Below the pieces are notes generated by a model. That model searched no databases and was not told the DNA's origin. It saw nothing but the letters and a program-made list of their open reading frames with translations. This document shows, piece after piece, positions 1-8,258 of a DNA stretch of 64,000 bases. Each line of letters opens with the position of its first letter. Position 1 is the stretch's first letter. The stretch covers positions 173,814 to 237,813 of the forward strand of contig NZ_LN776180.1 of NCBI RefSeq assembly GCF_000827595.2. The letters are read 5' to 3'. This DNA is from Necropsobacter massiliensis (GTDB taxonomy: Bacteria > Pseudomonadota > Gammaproteobacteria > Enterobacterales > Pasteurellaceae). A program made the translations under genes and the position numbers.

Positions 1-636
1 GATTTCCGTAAACTGGGCACCAAAACATGGGATGCCAACGCCAACGAAAACCTTGCGTGGTTGCATAATCCGCAGCGTAAAGGCACCGATGATATGGGGC
101 GGGTTTACGGTGTGCAGGGGCGCGCTTGGCGCAAACCGAACGGCGAATCCGTCGATCAGCTGCGCAAAATCGTTGATCATCTGCGCAACGGTATTGATGA
201 TCGCGGTGAAATCATGACTTTTTACAACCCGGGGGAAATTGATCTCGGTTGCCTGCGCCCCTGCATGCACACGCACACCTTTTCGCTACTGGGCGATACA
301 CTGTATTTAACCAGTTACCAACGCTCCTGTGATGTGCCGCTGGGACTAAACTTTAACCAGATTCAGGTATTCACCTTTCTAGCGTTAATGGCGCAAATTA
401 CCGGCAAAAAACCGGGGCAGGCGTTCCACAAAATCGTCAATGCGCATATTTATGAAGATCAGCTTGAGTTAATGCGCGATGTACAGCTGCAACGTGAACC
501 CTTTCCGCTGCCGCGACTGGAAATTAACCCAGCAATACAAACCCTGGAAGATCTGGAAACTTGGGTGACGTTGGATGATTTCAAAGTGGTCGGCTATCAG
601 TGCCACGATGCCATTAAATATCCGTTTTCGGTGTAA
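1..636 (+). CDS. thyA: Thymidylate synthase, 3' part (5' end outside window)
   Basis: ThyA methylates dUMP to dTMP in the cytoplasm using 5,10-methylenetetrahydrofolate. The frame is open from base 1, so the first 50-70 codons lie outside the window; 211 codons are visible against a usual 264-283. The catalytic cysteine is in RPCMH (codon at 262-264). It is followed by the dUMP-binding segment [13 protein letters not shown] and the conserved [11 protein letters not shown] region near the C-terminus. The stop codon is 3 bases before the next gene, so the Sel1-repeat gene and tadA may be co-transcribed with it. Confidence 0.95.
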   Translation, partial: DFRKLGTKTWDANANENLAWLHNPQRKGTDDMGRVYGVQGRAWRKPNGESVDQLRKIVDHLRNGIDDRGEIMTFYNPGEIDLGCLRPCMHTHTFSLLGDTLYLTSYQRSCDVPLGLNFNQIQVFTFLALMAQITGKKPGQAFHKIVNAHIYEDQLELMRDVQLQREPFPLPRLEINPAIQTLEDLETWVTLDDFKVVGYQCHDAIKYPFSV

Positions 637-639
637 AAC

Positions 640-1449
640 ATGAAAGCCGTTATACCTTTTCTACTGAGCGCGCTGATGCTGAACGCACAGTTAGCTTGCG
701 CCGACAATTACAGCACGGCAACCGAACCGGCGCAATTGCAGCAGGGCGCCGAACAGGGCAATGCCGAGGCGCAGATCTATCTGGGCGAGCAGTATGAACA
801 AAAGCAGGATTATAGCAATGCCGCCTTTTGGTATGACAAAGCCGCACAGCAAAACCTGCCGATGGGTTTGTTTAATCTGGGTTATTTGTATGAAAAAGGT
901 TTGGGCGTGGAACAAAGCTATCATACCGCCGTAAAACTGTATAAACGCGCCGCAGAACAGCACGCCGCGCCAGCACAATATCGCCTTGCCTATATGTATC
1001 TGAACGGACAAGGGCTGCGGCAGGATATGAATATCGCGCATACATGGCTGGAAACCGCGGCGGAACAAGGTTATGCCCAAGCCCAGTTCGATCTGGCAAT
1101 GATGTATTACAAAGGGCTGAACAATATTGCGCAGGATCTGCACAAAGCCAAACATTGGTTTGAACAAGCCGCCGCACAACAACATGCACCGGCGCAATTC
1201 AGCTTAGGTTTAATCTATCAAAACGGCGTCGGCGTAACCCAGAATTATCAGACCGCAGCCGACTGGTACAACAAAGCGGTCGCTCACCAACACGCGCCAG
1301 CGCAATTGAATCTCGGCGTATTATACGAACAGGGAAAAGGCGTGCTGCAGGATCTGAAAAAAGCCAAAGCCTTATACGGCGATGCCTGTGACAACGGCGA
1401 TCAACGCGGTTGTGATTATTACAAAGATCTGAACCAGAAAGGGATCTAA
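640..1449 (+). CDS. Secreted Sel1-repeat (TPR-like) protein
   Basis: This 269-residue protein begins with a signal peptide (about residues 1-21, ending in QLACA), so it is probably periplasmic. The rest is about six Sel1-type repeats of roughly 36 residues, recognisable by recurring blocks such as AEAQIYLGEQYEQ, APAQYRLAYMYLNG and APAQFSLGLIYQNGVGV. Sel1 repeats form alpha-solenoid scaffolds for protein binding; no catalytic motif is visible. The C-terminus has two cysteines (DACDNGDQRGCDYY) that could form a disulfide. It lies between thyA and tadA with gaps of only 2-3 bases, which suggests co-transcription. The specific partner cannot be told from sequence. Confidence 0.85.
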   Translation: MKAVIPFLLSALMLNAQLACADNYSTATEPAQLQQGAEQGNAEAQIYLGEQYEQKQDYSNAAFWYDKAAQQNLPMGLFNLGYLYEKGLGVEQSYHTAVKLYKRAAEQHAAPAQYRLAYMYLNGQGLRQDMNIAHTWLETAAEQGYAQAQFDLAMMYYKGLNNIAQDLHKAKHWFEQAAAQQHAPAQFSLGLIYQNGVGVTQNYQTAADWYNKAVAHQHAPAQLNLGVLYEQGKGVLQDLKKAKALYGDACDNGDQRGCDYYKDLNQKGI

Positions 1450-1451
1450 AA

Positions 1452-1946
1452 GTGCGGTCGGATTTTGATCAGAAAATGATGCGTTATGCACTGGCTTTAG
1501 CGGATAAAGCGGAGGCATTGGGTGAAATTCCGGTCGGCGCGGTACTGGTTGACGAGCGAGGCGAGATCCTCGGTGAAGGTTGGAATTTATCCATTGTCAG
1601 TTCCGATCCCACCGCTCATGCGGAAATTGTCGCCCTACGTAATGCGGGACAAAAAGTGCGCAACTACCGTTTATTGAACACAACCCTTTATGTAACTCTT
1701 GAACCTTGCACAATGTGCGCCGGCGCGATTTTGCACAGTCGGATTAAGCGTTTGGTATTCGGTGCGGCGGATTATAAAACCGGTGCCGTAGGTTCCCGTT
1801 TCCACTTTTTCGATGACTATAAAATGAATCACGTACCGGAAATTACCGGCGGAGTGCTGGAAGCGGAATGCAGCCGCAAACTAAGCGAATTTTTCCGCAA
1901 AAGACGTGAACAAAAAAAATCCGCCAAACAACCGGCGGCGGATTAA
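1452..1946 (+). CDS. tadA: tRNA-specific adenosine deaminase TadA
   Basis: TadA deaminates the wobble adenosine 34 of tRNA-Arg(ACG) to inosine. The zinc deaminase motifs are complete: HAEIVAL (zinc histidine and proton-shuttle glutamate) and PCTMCAGAI (two zinc cysteines). The length of 164 residues matches the E. coli enzyme (about 167). I take the GTG at 1452 as the start. It follows AAGGG by eight bases, and the eight residues before the first ATG (1476) fit the family N-terminus. This GTG is the GTG inside an uptake signal sequence (1450-1458). If translation instead begins at ATG 1476 or 1479, the protein loses 8-9 residues but keeps all motifs. Confidence 0.95.
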   Translation: MRSDFDQKMMRYALALADKAEALGEIPVGAVLVDERGEILGEGWNLSIVSSDPTAHAEIVALRNAGQKVRNYRLLNTTLYVTLEPCTMCAGAILHSRIKRLVFGAADYKTGAVGSRFHFFDDYKMNHVPEITGGVLEAECSRKLSEFFRKRREQKKSAKQPAAD

Positions 1947-1992
1947 TAATAAAGGCAAAATGCCGCTGCTACGGATTGGATTAATCCGACAG

Positions 1993-2595
1993 TTATGCGG
2001 CAACCATCACCATCGCCGGGCGGATAACACGCCCATTCAGTAAATAGCCCTTCTGTAATACAGTAGTAATCTGGTTACTTTCAAAACCTTCCGTTGGCTG
2101 CATGGAAATCGCCTGATGCAGATCCGGATTAAAGGTTTCACCAACCACGCCGACTGGTTCAACACCAAAACGCGCAACTGTTGCCAATAACCCTTTCAAG
2201 GTCAGCTCAACACCGTCAACTAATGCCTTAATGCCGTCATCTTCAAGAGTTGCCGGTGTGGCCAACGCACGTTCCAAATTATCAATGGTTTCCAGCAAGT
2301 CTTTTGAGAATTTCTCCAGTGCGAATTTATGGGCTTTCTCCACATCTTGTTCGGCGCGGCGGCGAATATTATCCATTTCCGCGCGGGTGCGTAATAAAAT
2401 ATCCTGTTCTTTTTTGGCGGTTTCCGCTAATTGTTCTTCCAATTCCTGCACCCGTGCAATCGCTTCTTCCAGTGCATCCTGTTCTTCTGCATGTTCTTCA
2501 ATCGGCTGTTGCGGTTCCTGCGCCTGCTCTTGCGTTGGGTTTTCCGTTTGATTTTCCGCTTGTGGATTTTCTACTTTCTTTTCCTGTTCTGACAT
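1993..2595 (-). CDS. grpE: Nucleotide exchange factor GrpE
   Basis: GrpE releases ADP from DnaK in the cytoplasmic DnaK-DnaJ-GrpE chaperone cycle. The N-terminal 45 residues are disordered and rich in Glu and Gln. A long coiled-coil helix follows (about residues 45-100). The C-terminal beta domain ends with the family block [12 protein letters not shown]. The upstream ATG at 2607 would add MEQS, but the ATG at 2595 (MSEQEKK) has a GGAG sequence six bases before it and fits relatives, giving 200 residues. The gene is transcribed alone, divergently from nadK, behind a candidate sigma-32 promoter. Confidence 0.96.
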   Translation of the reverse strand: MSEQEKKVENPQAENQTENPTQEQAQEPQQPIEEHAEEQDALEEAIARVQELEEQLAETAKKEQDILLRTRAEMDNIRRRAEQDVEKAHKFALEKFSKDLLETIDNLERALATPATLEDDGIKALVDGVELTLKGLLATVARFGVEPVGVVGETFNPDLHQAISMQPTEGFESNQITTVLQKGYLLNGRVIRPAMVMVAA

Positions 2596-2653
2596 GCTCT
2601 GCTCCATTCATCAAAAGGTGTCGTCTATTGTAACAAAAAACATAAAAATTAAC

Positions 2654-2679
2654 ACTTGCCCCGCGCTGCGCTGGCAAGT
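2654..2679 (-). repeat. Stem-loop in the grpE 5' leader
   Basis: ACTTGCC (2654-2660) and GGCAAGT (2673-2679) can form a 7-bp stem around a 12-base GC-rich loop. It lies between the candidate heat-shock promoter and the grpE start, so it would be in the mRNA leader. It does not cover the ribosome binding site. It could affect mRNA stability or, on the + strand, act weakly on upstream transcription; its function is unknown. Confidence 0.4.
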
Positions 2680-2696
2680 AAAAAACTTTATGTGTA

Positions 2697-2724
2697 ATAT
2701 AGGCATTAATTTTATGAATTCAAG
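2697..2724 (-). promoter_or_regulatory. Candidate sigma-32 (heat-shock) promoter of grpE
   Basis: Read on the - strand, CTTGAA (2724-2719) is a perfect sigma-32 -35 element. GCCTATAT (2704-2697) follows after 14 bases and matches CCCCATnT at five of seven defined positions. The -35 element is partly made of an uptake signal sequence (2722-2730). grpE is under heat-shock control in other gammaproteobacteria, which supports the call, but this is a by-eye match. Confidence 0.5.
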
Positions 2725-2756
2725 TGCGGTTATTTTTTGGCACAAATGGAACCACT

Positions 2757-3674
2757 ATGTCCAACGGTAATTTAATTGACAACAACGAATTGCATATTTC
2801 CTTTCATACTATCGGTTTAGTGGGAAAGCCGCGTAAAGACATCAATTTGCAAATGCACAAGAACCTGTTCCAGTGGTTGTCGGAACGAGGTTATAACGTG
2901 TTGGTCGAAAAAGCCATCGGCGAACGTCTCGGTCTGCCTTTTCATCATCTGGCGGAACTTGATGAGATCGGACGGCTAGCCCAACTGGCGATCGTCATCG
3001 GCGGCGACGGCAATATGCTCGGGCGCGCCCGAATTCTGGCGAAATATGACATCGCCCTGATCGGTATCAATCGCGGCAATTTGGGCTTTCTGACTGATAT
3101 TGATCCGAAAAACGCCTATGCGCAACTGGAAGCCTGTTTGAAACACGGCGAATTCTTTGTAGAAGAACGGTTTATACTGGAAGCCGCAGTCGAGCGCGAA
3201 GGCAACATCATCGCCCGTAGCTACGCCGTCAATGAAGCGGTTATCCATCCGGCAAAAATCGCCCATATGATTGATTTTCACGTCTATATTAACCATAAAT
3301 TGGCTTTTTCTCAGCGTTCCGATGGCTTAATTATCTCGACCCCAACCGGCTCCACCGCCTATTCGTTATCCGCTGGCGGCCCGATTCTGATGCCGCAGCT
3401 AAACGCACTGTCATTGGTGCCAATGTTCCCGCATACGCTGTCTTCCCGCCCGTTGGTGATTGACGGTGACCAAAGAATTTCCATTCGTTTCGCCGAAGAC
3501 AATACCTCACAGCTAGAAGTCGGCTGCGACAGCCAGATTGCACTTTCTTTCACCCCGGACGATGTGGTGCATGTGTATAAAAGTGAACACAAGCTGCGCC
3601 TACTACACTTAAAAAGTTACAATTATTACAAAGTGTTAAGCTCAAAATTAGGCTGGTTGAGAAATTCCGCCTAA
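2757..3674 (+). CDS. nadK: NAD kinase
   Basis: NadK phosphorylates NAD to NADP with ATP (or polyphosphate) in the cytoplasm. The diagnostic motifs are present: [11 protein letters not shown] (catalytic Asp), [10 protein letters not shown], and the glycine-rich [17 protein letters not shown] longer frame could start at GTG 2724, but that GTG is inside an uptake signal sequence and overlaps the opposing grpE promoter. ATG 2757 follows GGA at a normal distance and gives 305 residues, the usual length for the family. recN follows on the same strand after a 76-base gap with its own SOS control. Confidence 0.95.
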   Translation: MSNGNLIDNNELHISFHTIGLVGKPRKDINLQMHKNLFQWLSERGYNVLVEKAIGERLGLPFHHLAELDEIGRLAQLAIVIGGDGNMLGRARILAKYDIALIGINRGNLGFLTDIDPKNAYAQLEACLKHGEFFVEERFILEAAVEREGNIIARSYAVNEAVIHPAKIAHMIDFHVYINHKLAFSQRSDGLIISTPTGSTAYSLSAGGPILMPQLNALSLVPMFPHTLSSRPLVIDGDQRISIRFAEDNTSQLEVGCDSQIALSFTPDDVVHVYKSEHKLRLLHLKSYNYYKVLSSKLGWLRNSA

Positions 3675-3696
3675 AATGCTGGCAAAAAAAACTTTA

Positions 3697-3712
3697 CTGT
3701 ATATAAAAACAG
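3697..3712 (+). promoter_or_regulatory. LexA (SOS) box of recN
   Basis: CTGTATATAAAAACAG is an exact CTGT-N8-ACAG LexA operator with an AT-rich centre, 39 bases before the recN ATG. A second half-site, TATACAGTA (3728-3736), is preceded by CTGA one base out of register, so it is at best a weak second box. E. coli recN has tandem LexA boxes, so SOS control is expected. Confidence 0.85.
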
Positions 3713-3750
3713 TTATAAACTGACAAATATACAGTAAAGAGGATTTTGTC

Positions 3751-5427
3751 ATGCTCACTCAACTTACCGTCAACAATTTTGCTATCGTTCATCATCTGGA
3801 TGTAGAGTTATCTGCGGGAATGTCGGTGATTACCGGTGAAACCGGCGCCGGTAAATCTATTGCGCTTGATGCGCTGGGCTTATGTCTCGGACAACGCACG
3901 GAAAGCGGTATGCTGCGCGAAGGACAGCAACGCGCGGATATTTGCGCCACCTTCCAACTCCCCGCCCAACACCCCGCATCGCAATGGTTGCAAGAACAGG
4001 AATTACAGGATCAAGATAATCCCGAAAGCTGTATTCTGCGCCGTATTATCAATGCCGACGGACGTTCAAAAGCCTTTATTAACAGCACGCCGGTTTCTGC
4101 TGCACAGCTGAAAGCCGTCGGTCAATATCTGGTACAAATTAACGGGCAACACAGCTCACAACGTCTGTTGAAAAGCGATGACCAACTGCAACTGGTGGAT
4201 AATTTCTGCGCCCACCCGCAATTATTAACAAACATGCGTGAAAGTTACCGCACTTGGAAACATTTACAAGCACAAATCACCGCTTTCCACCAACACTGCG
4301 CAGAAAATGAAGCCAAAAAACAACTGCTACAATATCAGGTCGAGGAGCTGGATCAGTTCGCGTTGAAAGAAGGCGAATATCAAGAACTGGAAGAAGAACA
4401 TAAACGTCTATCCAACAGCGATACGCTCAACTCGCTTTGCCAATCAGCGCTGCAACTGTTAAGCGAAAATGACAGCGTCAGTATTGATGCGTTGCTGCAT
4501 CGGGCCAATCAATATATTGACGAGCTGTGTGAATTGGATCCGCGTTATGCCGATGTACAAAGCATGTTACAGGAGGCGCTGATCCAAATTCAGGAAGCCA
4601 CTTCAGAAGTGCAGCATTTATCCGCCAATATTGAGCAGGATCCCGCTTTATTACAACAAGTGGAACAGCGCATGAGCCAAGCGCTGCAACTTGCGCGCAA
4701 ACATAACATATCTGCGGAACAACTGGTGAAACGCCATCAAACCTTAAAGCAGGAATTAAATCAACTGACGGATTTTTCACACAGCGAAGCAGAATTGCAC
4801 CGGCAAGAACAGCTCGCCTACCGTACAATGATAGATGCAGCAACGGCACTCAGCAACAGCCGTCGACAAGGTGCGGAAAAACTGGCGACGGTAGTGACCG
4901 AATCAATCAAACAGCTCGCCATGGAAAACGCGCAATTTTCCATTCAGTTTGACACAGCAGAAAATCGTATTAGCGCGAACGGCACGGATAACCTAACATT
5001 TATGCTGCGCGCCAATCTGGGGCAATCTGCACAGCCATTGGCGAAAGTGGCGTCCGGCGGCGAATTATCCCGCATCGCACTGGCTTTACAAGTACTGACT
5101 TCGGATAAATCTTCCGTATCAACACTGGTGTTTGATGAAGTGGACACCGGTATCAGCGGCGCTACTGCAAGCGTGGTGGGCAAACTGTTGCGCCAACTGG
5201 GACAAAAATGTCAGGTGCTGTGTATCACGCACTTACCGCAAGTCGCCTGTTGCGGTCACCGTCACTTTTGGGTAGAAAAACAAACTATCGACGGCAAAAC
5301 CGAAACAAAAATGACCGCACTTTCCGCCTCGCAACGAGTAAACGCACTGGCAAAACTGTTGGGTGGCAGCAAACTTACCGACAGCGCCCTTGCCAATGCG
5401 CGTGATATGCTGGATGCAGTCGGCTGA
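3751..5427 (+). CDS. recN: DNA repair protein RecN
   Basis: RecN is an SMC-like ATPase that tethers DNA ends during RecA-dependent double-strand break repair. The 558 residues show the expected order: Walker A GETGAGKS (residues 29-36), a long coiled-coil middle rich in Glu, Gln and Leu (about 150-370), the ABC signature ASGGELSRIAL (about 433-443), and Walker B VFDEVDTGISG (about 460-470), followed by the ITHLPQVA switch region. The length matches the family (553-558). The start follows AGAGGA. The LexA box just upstream fits the SOS induction known for this gene. Confidence 0.97.
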   Translation: MLTQLTVNNFAIVHHLDVELSAGMSVITGETGAGKSIALDALGLCLGQRTESGMLREGQQRADICATFQLPAQHPASQWLQEQELQDQDNPESCILRRIINADGRSKAFINSTPVSAAQLKAVGQYLVQINGQHSSQRLLKSDDQLQLVDNFCAHPQLLTNMRESYRTWKHLQAQITAFHQHCAENEAKKQLLQYQVEELDQFALKEGEYQELEEEHKRLSNSDTLNSLCQSALQLLSENDSVSIDALLHRANQYIDELCELDPRYADVQSMLQEALIQIQEATSEVQHLSANIEQDPALLQQVEQRMSQALQLARKHNISAEQLVKRHQTLKQELNQLTDFSHSEAELHRQEQLAYRTMIDAATALSNSRRQGAEKLATVVTESIKQLAMENAQFSIQFDTAENRISANGTDNLTFMLRANLGQSAQPLAKVASGGELSRIALALQVLTSDKSSVSTLVFDEVDTGISGATASVVGKLLRQLGQKCQVLCITHLPQVACCGHRHFWVEKQTIDGKTETKMTALSASQRVNALAKLLGGSKLTDSALANARDMLDAVG

Positions 5428-5595
5428 AAAATATAATGCGCCGGCTAGCACATTTAAGCATTATCGCATTTAGCATATACGCGGAAGAAAAAAATCAGGA
5501 GCACAGGAAAAATAAAAAATAGGGGAAAATAAGCGAAATAGCGAAATAGAAAACACGAAGAGACTAAGTTACATCAATTGCCACAAAGAGAATGG

Positions 5596-5611
5596 CTCAG
5601 CTGGAACTGAG
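5596..5611. repeat. Inverted repeat 1 of the recN-aroA gap
   Basis: CTCAG (5596-5600) and CTGAG (5607-5611) form a 5-bp stem with a six-base loop. It directly abuts the second dyad. Confidence 0.45.
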
Positions 5612-5650
5612 GGCGCGATGAAATGAAAAAATGAGATCTTATATCGCGCC
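5612..5650. repeat. Inverted repeat 2 of the recN-aroA gap
   Basis: GGCGCGAT (5612-5619) and ATCGCGCC (5643-5650) are perfect 8-bp GC-rich arms around a 23-base AT-rich loop. The right arm runs straight into a GCCGGAGC motif (5648-5655) that recurs at 5708-5715. Confidence 0.7.
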
Positions 5651-5655
5651 GGAGC

Positions 5656-5710
5656 GGCAATAGCACAAGGGTAACCTGTCAAATATCAAGTGAAAATTCA
5701 TGCTATTGCC
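5656..5710. repeat. Inverted repeat 3 of the recN-aroA gap
   Basis: GGCAATAGCA (5656-5665) and TGCTATTGCC (5701-5710) are perfect 10-bp arms around a 35-base loop. The element lies just after the aroA stop codon on its strand, but there is no T-run next to it, so it is not a typical intrinsic terminator. Confidence 0.7.
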
Positions 5711-5725
5711 GGAGCATATTAGATT

Positions 5726-7018
5726 TTATGCCACGATTTTACTAAGCTCATCAAAAAATGTCGGGAATGTTTTTGCCGTACATTGCGGATCTAAAATAGT
5801 AACCGGCGTATTCGACAACGCCACTAAGGCAAAACACATCGCCATACGGTGATCGTTATAGGTCGCAATTTCCGCATGACGAAACTGCTCTGCGGGCAAC
5901 GGTTGAATCCGGATGAAATCCTCGCCTTCTTCCACCTCTGCGCCGACTTTACGCAGTTCAGTCGCCATTGCCGCCAGACGATCCGTTTCTTTCACCCGCC
6001 AATTGTAAATATTGCGGATCACGGTTTCGCCCGTGGCAAATAATGCGGTTGTGGCAATCGTCATCGCTGCATCGGGAATATGATTCATATCCATGTCAAT
6101 GCCGTGCAACTCGCCTTTTTCCGCCTGAATAAAATCATCGCCCCAAGTGATCTTAGCGCCCATTTTTGCCAATACATCGGCAAACAGCCGATCACCCTGA
6201 ATGGAATGTTGCCCGATACCGCTGACTTTCACTCTGCCCTTAATCGCGCCGGCAGCAAGGAAATAGGAGGCAGACGACGCATCGCCTTCCACCAGATAAG
6301 TATGCGGCGCAATATAACTCTGTCCGCCCGGCACAAAGAAAGTGCGATAATTATCATGCCGCACCGCCACACCGAAATCTCGCATCATCGCTAATGTGAT
6401 ATCAATATAAGGCTTAGAAACCAGTTCGCCGATAATTTCTATCTCCATATCCTGCGCAGCAAGCGGCGCGGAAATTAAAAGTGCGGTTAAAAACTGGGAA
6501 GAAATCGAACCGTCAATGCGCACTTTTCCGCCCGACAGACCGCTGTTACGAATCGCCAGCGGCGGGTATCCCTCATTTTCTAGATACTGAATATCGGCCC
6601 CCGCCTGTCGCAGCGCATCCACCAAATGCGCTATTGGGCGCTCTTTCATGCGCGCTTCGCCGGTCAGCACCACTTCCGCCTCCATCGCCCCTTTCAGGCA
6701 CAATGCCGCCGTCAGCGGACGCATTGCCGTTCCCGCGTTGCCTAAAAACAGTGCCAAGCCATCATGACATTGAAAAGCGCCGCCTGCCCCCTGAACATCA
6801 CACTGTGTTCTATCGTCCGACAATTGATATTGAATCCCTAAGGCTTTTAACGCATTCAGCATATGGCGGGTGTCGTCGCTGTCCAGCAAATTGGTGACTT
6901 TGGTTGTTCCTCTGGCAAGCGCCGCCAGCAATAAGGCTCGGTTGGAAAGGCTTTTCGAACCGGGCAAATGAATATCGCCATCCACACGAGCAATAGGATT
7001 AAGGGTGATTTTATCCAT
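5726..7018 (-). CDS. aroA: 3-phosphoshikimate 1-carboxyvinyltransferase (EPSP synthase)
   Basis: AroA joins phosphoenolpyruvate to shikimate-3-phosphate in the sixth step of the shikimate pathway. The N-terminal signature [20 protein letters not shown], the [13 protein letters not shown] block and the [12 protein letters not shown] block are all intact, as is the C-terminal DHRMAM. The frame reaches back to 7036, but relatives begin at the equivalent of [14 protein letters not shown], so I use ATG 7018 (430 residues). It is the last gene of the serC-hisC-aroA group, 75 bases after hisC. Confidence 0.97.
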   Translation of the reverse strand: MDKITLNPIARVDGDIHLPGSKSLSNRALLLAALARGTTKVTNLLDSDDTRHMLNALKALGIQYQLSDDRTQCDVQGAGGAFQCHDGLALFLGNAGTAMRPLTAALCLKGAMEAEVVLTGEARMKERPIAHLVDALRQAGADIQYLENEGYPPLAIRNSGLSGGKVRIDGSISSQFLTALLISAPLAAQDMEIEIIGELVSKPYIDITLAMMRDFGVAVRHDNYRTFFVPGGQSYIAPHTYLVEGDASSASYFLAAGAIKGRVKVSGIGQHSIQGDRLFADVLAKMGAKITWGDDFIQAEKGELHGIDMDMNHIPDAAMTIATTALFATGETVIRNIYNWRVKETDRLAAMATELRKVGAEVEEGEDFIRIQPLPAEQFRHAEIATYNDHRMAMCFALVALSNTPVTILDPQCTAKTFPTFFDELSKIVA

Positions 7019-7093
7019 GATTGTTTCACTATCCATAATGACTGGGCGATAACTCTCGCCCCAAGTTTGAACACTATACGTTGATAACTGCGT

Positions 7094-8194
7094 TTATGCC
7101 AGATTCAGCACTTTCAAAAGTGCGGTGAAAAATCGGTCATTTTCTTGCGGTAAACCGATACTGACACGCAGATGATTCGGCATGCCATAGCCGGCTATCG
7201 GGCGCACGATCACGCCTTCGCGCAACAGCGCATCGTAAATCGGCGCGGCGGGACGTTTAAAATCAAGCGTAATGAAATTCCCTTTCGAGGGGATATACGC
7301 CAGTTGGTGCTGCCGGCAAAAATCTTCGTAACGTTTCATCTCGGCACAGTTATTTGCTGCGGCTTTTTGCACAAATTCGTCATCATTTAACACCGCAACG
7401 GCGGCAACCAATGCCAAAGCGTTACAATTGAACGGCTGCCGCACGCGGTTTAACAAGTCGGCAATTTCCGGATGAGACACCGCATAGCCGATACGCAGCC
7501 CCGCCAGACCGTAAGCTTTGGATAACGAACGAGAAACAATCAAATTCGGATACCGCTCCACCAGCGCAAAAGAATCCACACGCTCATCCGGCGCAGTAAA
7601 TTCGGTATAGGCTTCGTCCAACACCACGATCACATGTGCCGGTACCTGCGCCAAAAAGCGGTTTATTTCCGCCTGCGTTAAAAAATTCCCGGTCGGGTTG
7701 TTCGGATTGGCGATATAAATCAGCTTGGTGTTATCGTTAATCGCCGCCAAAAAGCCGTCCAAATCGTGCCCCCAGTTTTTCGCCGCAATTTCACGTGCAG
7801 TTGCGCCAATGGCTTTGGTAATCAACGGATAAACGATAAACGCATATTGCGAATAAATAATTTCATCATGTTCGCTGGCAAACGTGTGAGCGAACAATTC
7901 AATTAAATCATTGGAACCGTTGCCGAGGGTGATCTGATCGGCATGCAGACCGAATTTTTCGGCAATGGCGGCTTTCAGTTCAAAACCGTTGGCATCGGGA
8001 TAACGGGTCAGATCATTGAGCCGTCGCTCAATGGCCTGCTTGGCGCTTTGCGGAAAGCCGAAAGGGTTTTCATTCGACGCCAGTTTAATGATATTACGGA
8101 TACCGAGCTCACGTTCAAGCTCTTCAATCGGCTTACCCGCCTGATAAGGGGAAAGGGATTTGACCCCTTTGTTTGCGATATTGATAAATTGCAT
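7094..8194 (-). CDS. hisC: Histidinol-phosphate aminotransferase (HisC2 type)
   Basis: HisC is a PLP-dependent class I/II aminotransferase that converts imidazole-acetol phosphate to histidinol phosphate; members can also act on aromatic amino acids. Visible motifs are KLASNENPFG near the N-terminus, NPNNPTG (substrate loop), VVLDEAYTEF (PLP-ring Asp and Tyr) and SRSLSKAYGLAGLRIGY with the Schiff-base lysine. The 366-residue length is typical. It lies between serC and aroA rather than in a his operon, so an aromatic or prephenate aminotransferase role is possible alongside histidine synthesis. Confidence 0.93.
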   Translation of the reverse strand: MQFINIANKGVKSLSPYQAGKPIEELERELGIRNIIKLASNENPFGFPQSAKQAIERRLNDLTRYPDANGFELKAAIAEKFGLHADQITLGNGSNDLIELFAHTFASEHDEIIYSQYAFIVYPLITKAIGATAREIAAKNWGHDLDGFLAAINDNTKLIYIANPNNPTGNFLTQAEINRFLAQVPAHVIVVLDEAYTEFTAPDERVDSFALVERYPNLIVSRSLSKAYGLAGLRIGYAVSHPEIADLLNRVRQPFNCNALALVAAVAVLNDDEFVQKAAANNCAEMKRYEDFCRQHQLAYIPSKGNFITLDFKRPAAPIYDALLREGVIVRPIAGYGMPNHLRVSIGLPQENDRFFTALLKVLNLA

Positions 8195-8227
8195 AGGTTT
8201 CTTTTTATCGGTTGTAACAGAAAAAGA

Positions 8228-8249
8228 TAAGGGCTTTCACCTGCCCTTA
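8228..8249 (-). terminator. Attenuator-like hairpin between serC and hisC
   Basis: On the - strand TAAGGGC (8249-8243) pairs with GCCCTTA (8234-8228) around an eight-base loop and is followed by a run of five T residues within CTTTTTC. It lies in the 64-base gap after serC and could reduce read-through into hisC-aroA. Confidence 0.55.
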
Positions 8250-8258
8250 CCTGTGATA

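Larger units (their letters stand above)
5428..5725. other. Non-coding gap with tandem inverted repeats (recN/aroA convergent)
   Basis: No open frame of note lies in these 298 bases. The first part has a weak 7-bp dyad, ATAATGC (5433-5439) with GCATTAT (5458-5464), which may end recN transcription. A strongly purine-rich stretch follows at about 5484-5565, including a direct repeat of GCGAAATA. Three further dyads fill 5596-5710 and are listed separately. Convergent genes usually need only a short terminator, so the extra structure is unexplained. It could be a small RNA or a degenerate repeat element. Confidence 0.6.

Noticed and set aside
2724..2756. GTG 2724 as the nadK start
   Set aside because: The GTG is the one inside an uptake sequence, has no ribosome site and would add 11 unconserved residues; ATG 2757 fits the family.
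3719..3736. Second LexA box before recN
   Set aside because: Only the right half (TATACAG) is good; the left CTGA is one base out of register, so I do not list it as a box.
5620..5642. CRISPR-like or tRNA-like structure in the recN-aroA gap
   Set aside because: The dyads differ from one another, there is no regular spacing, and no cloverleaf with a T-loop can be drawn.
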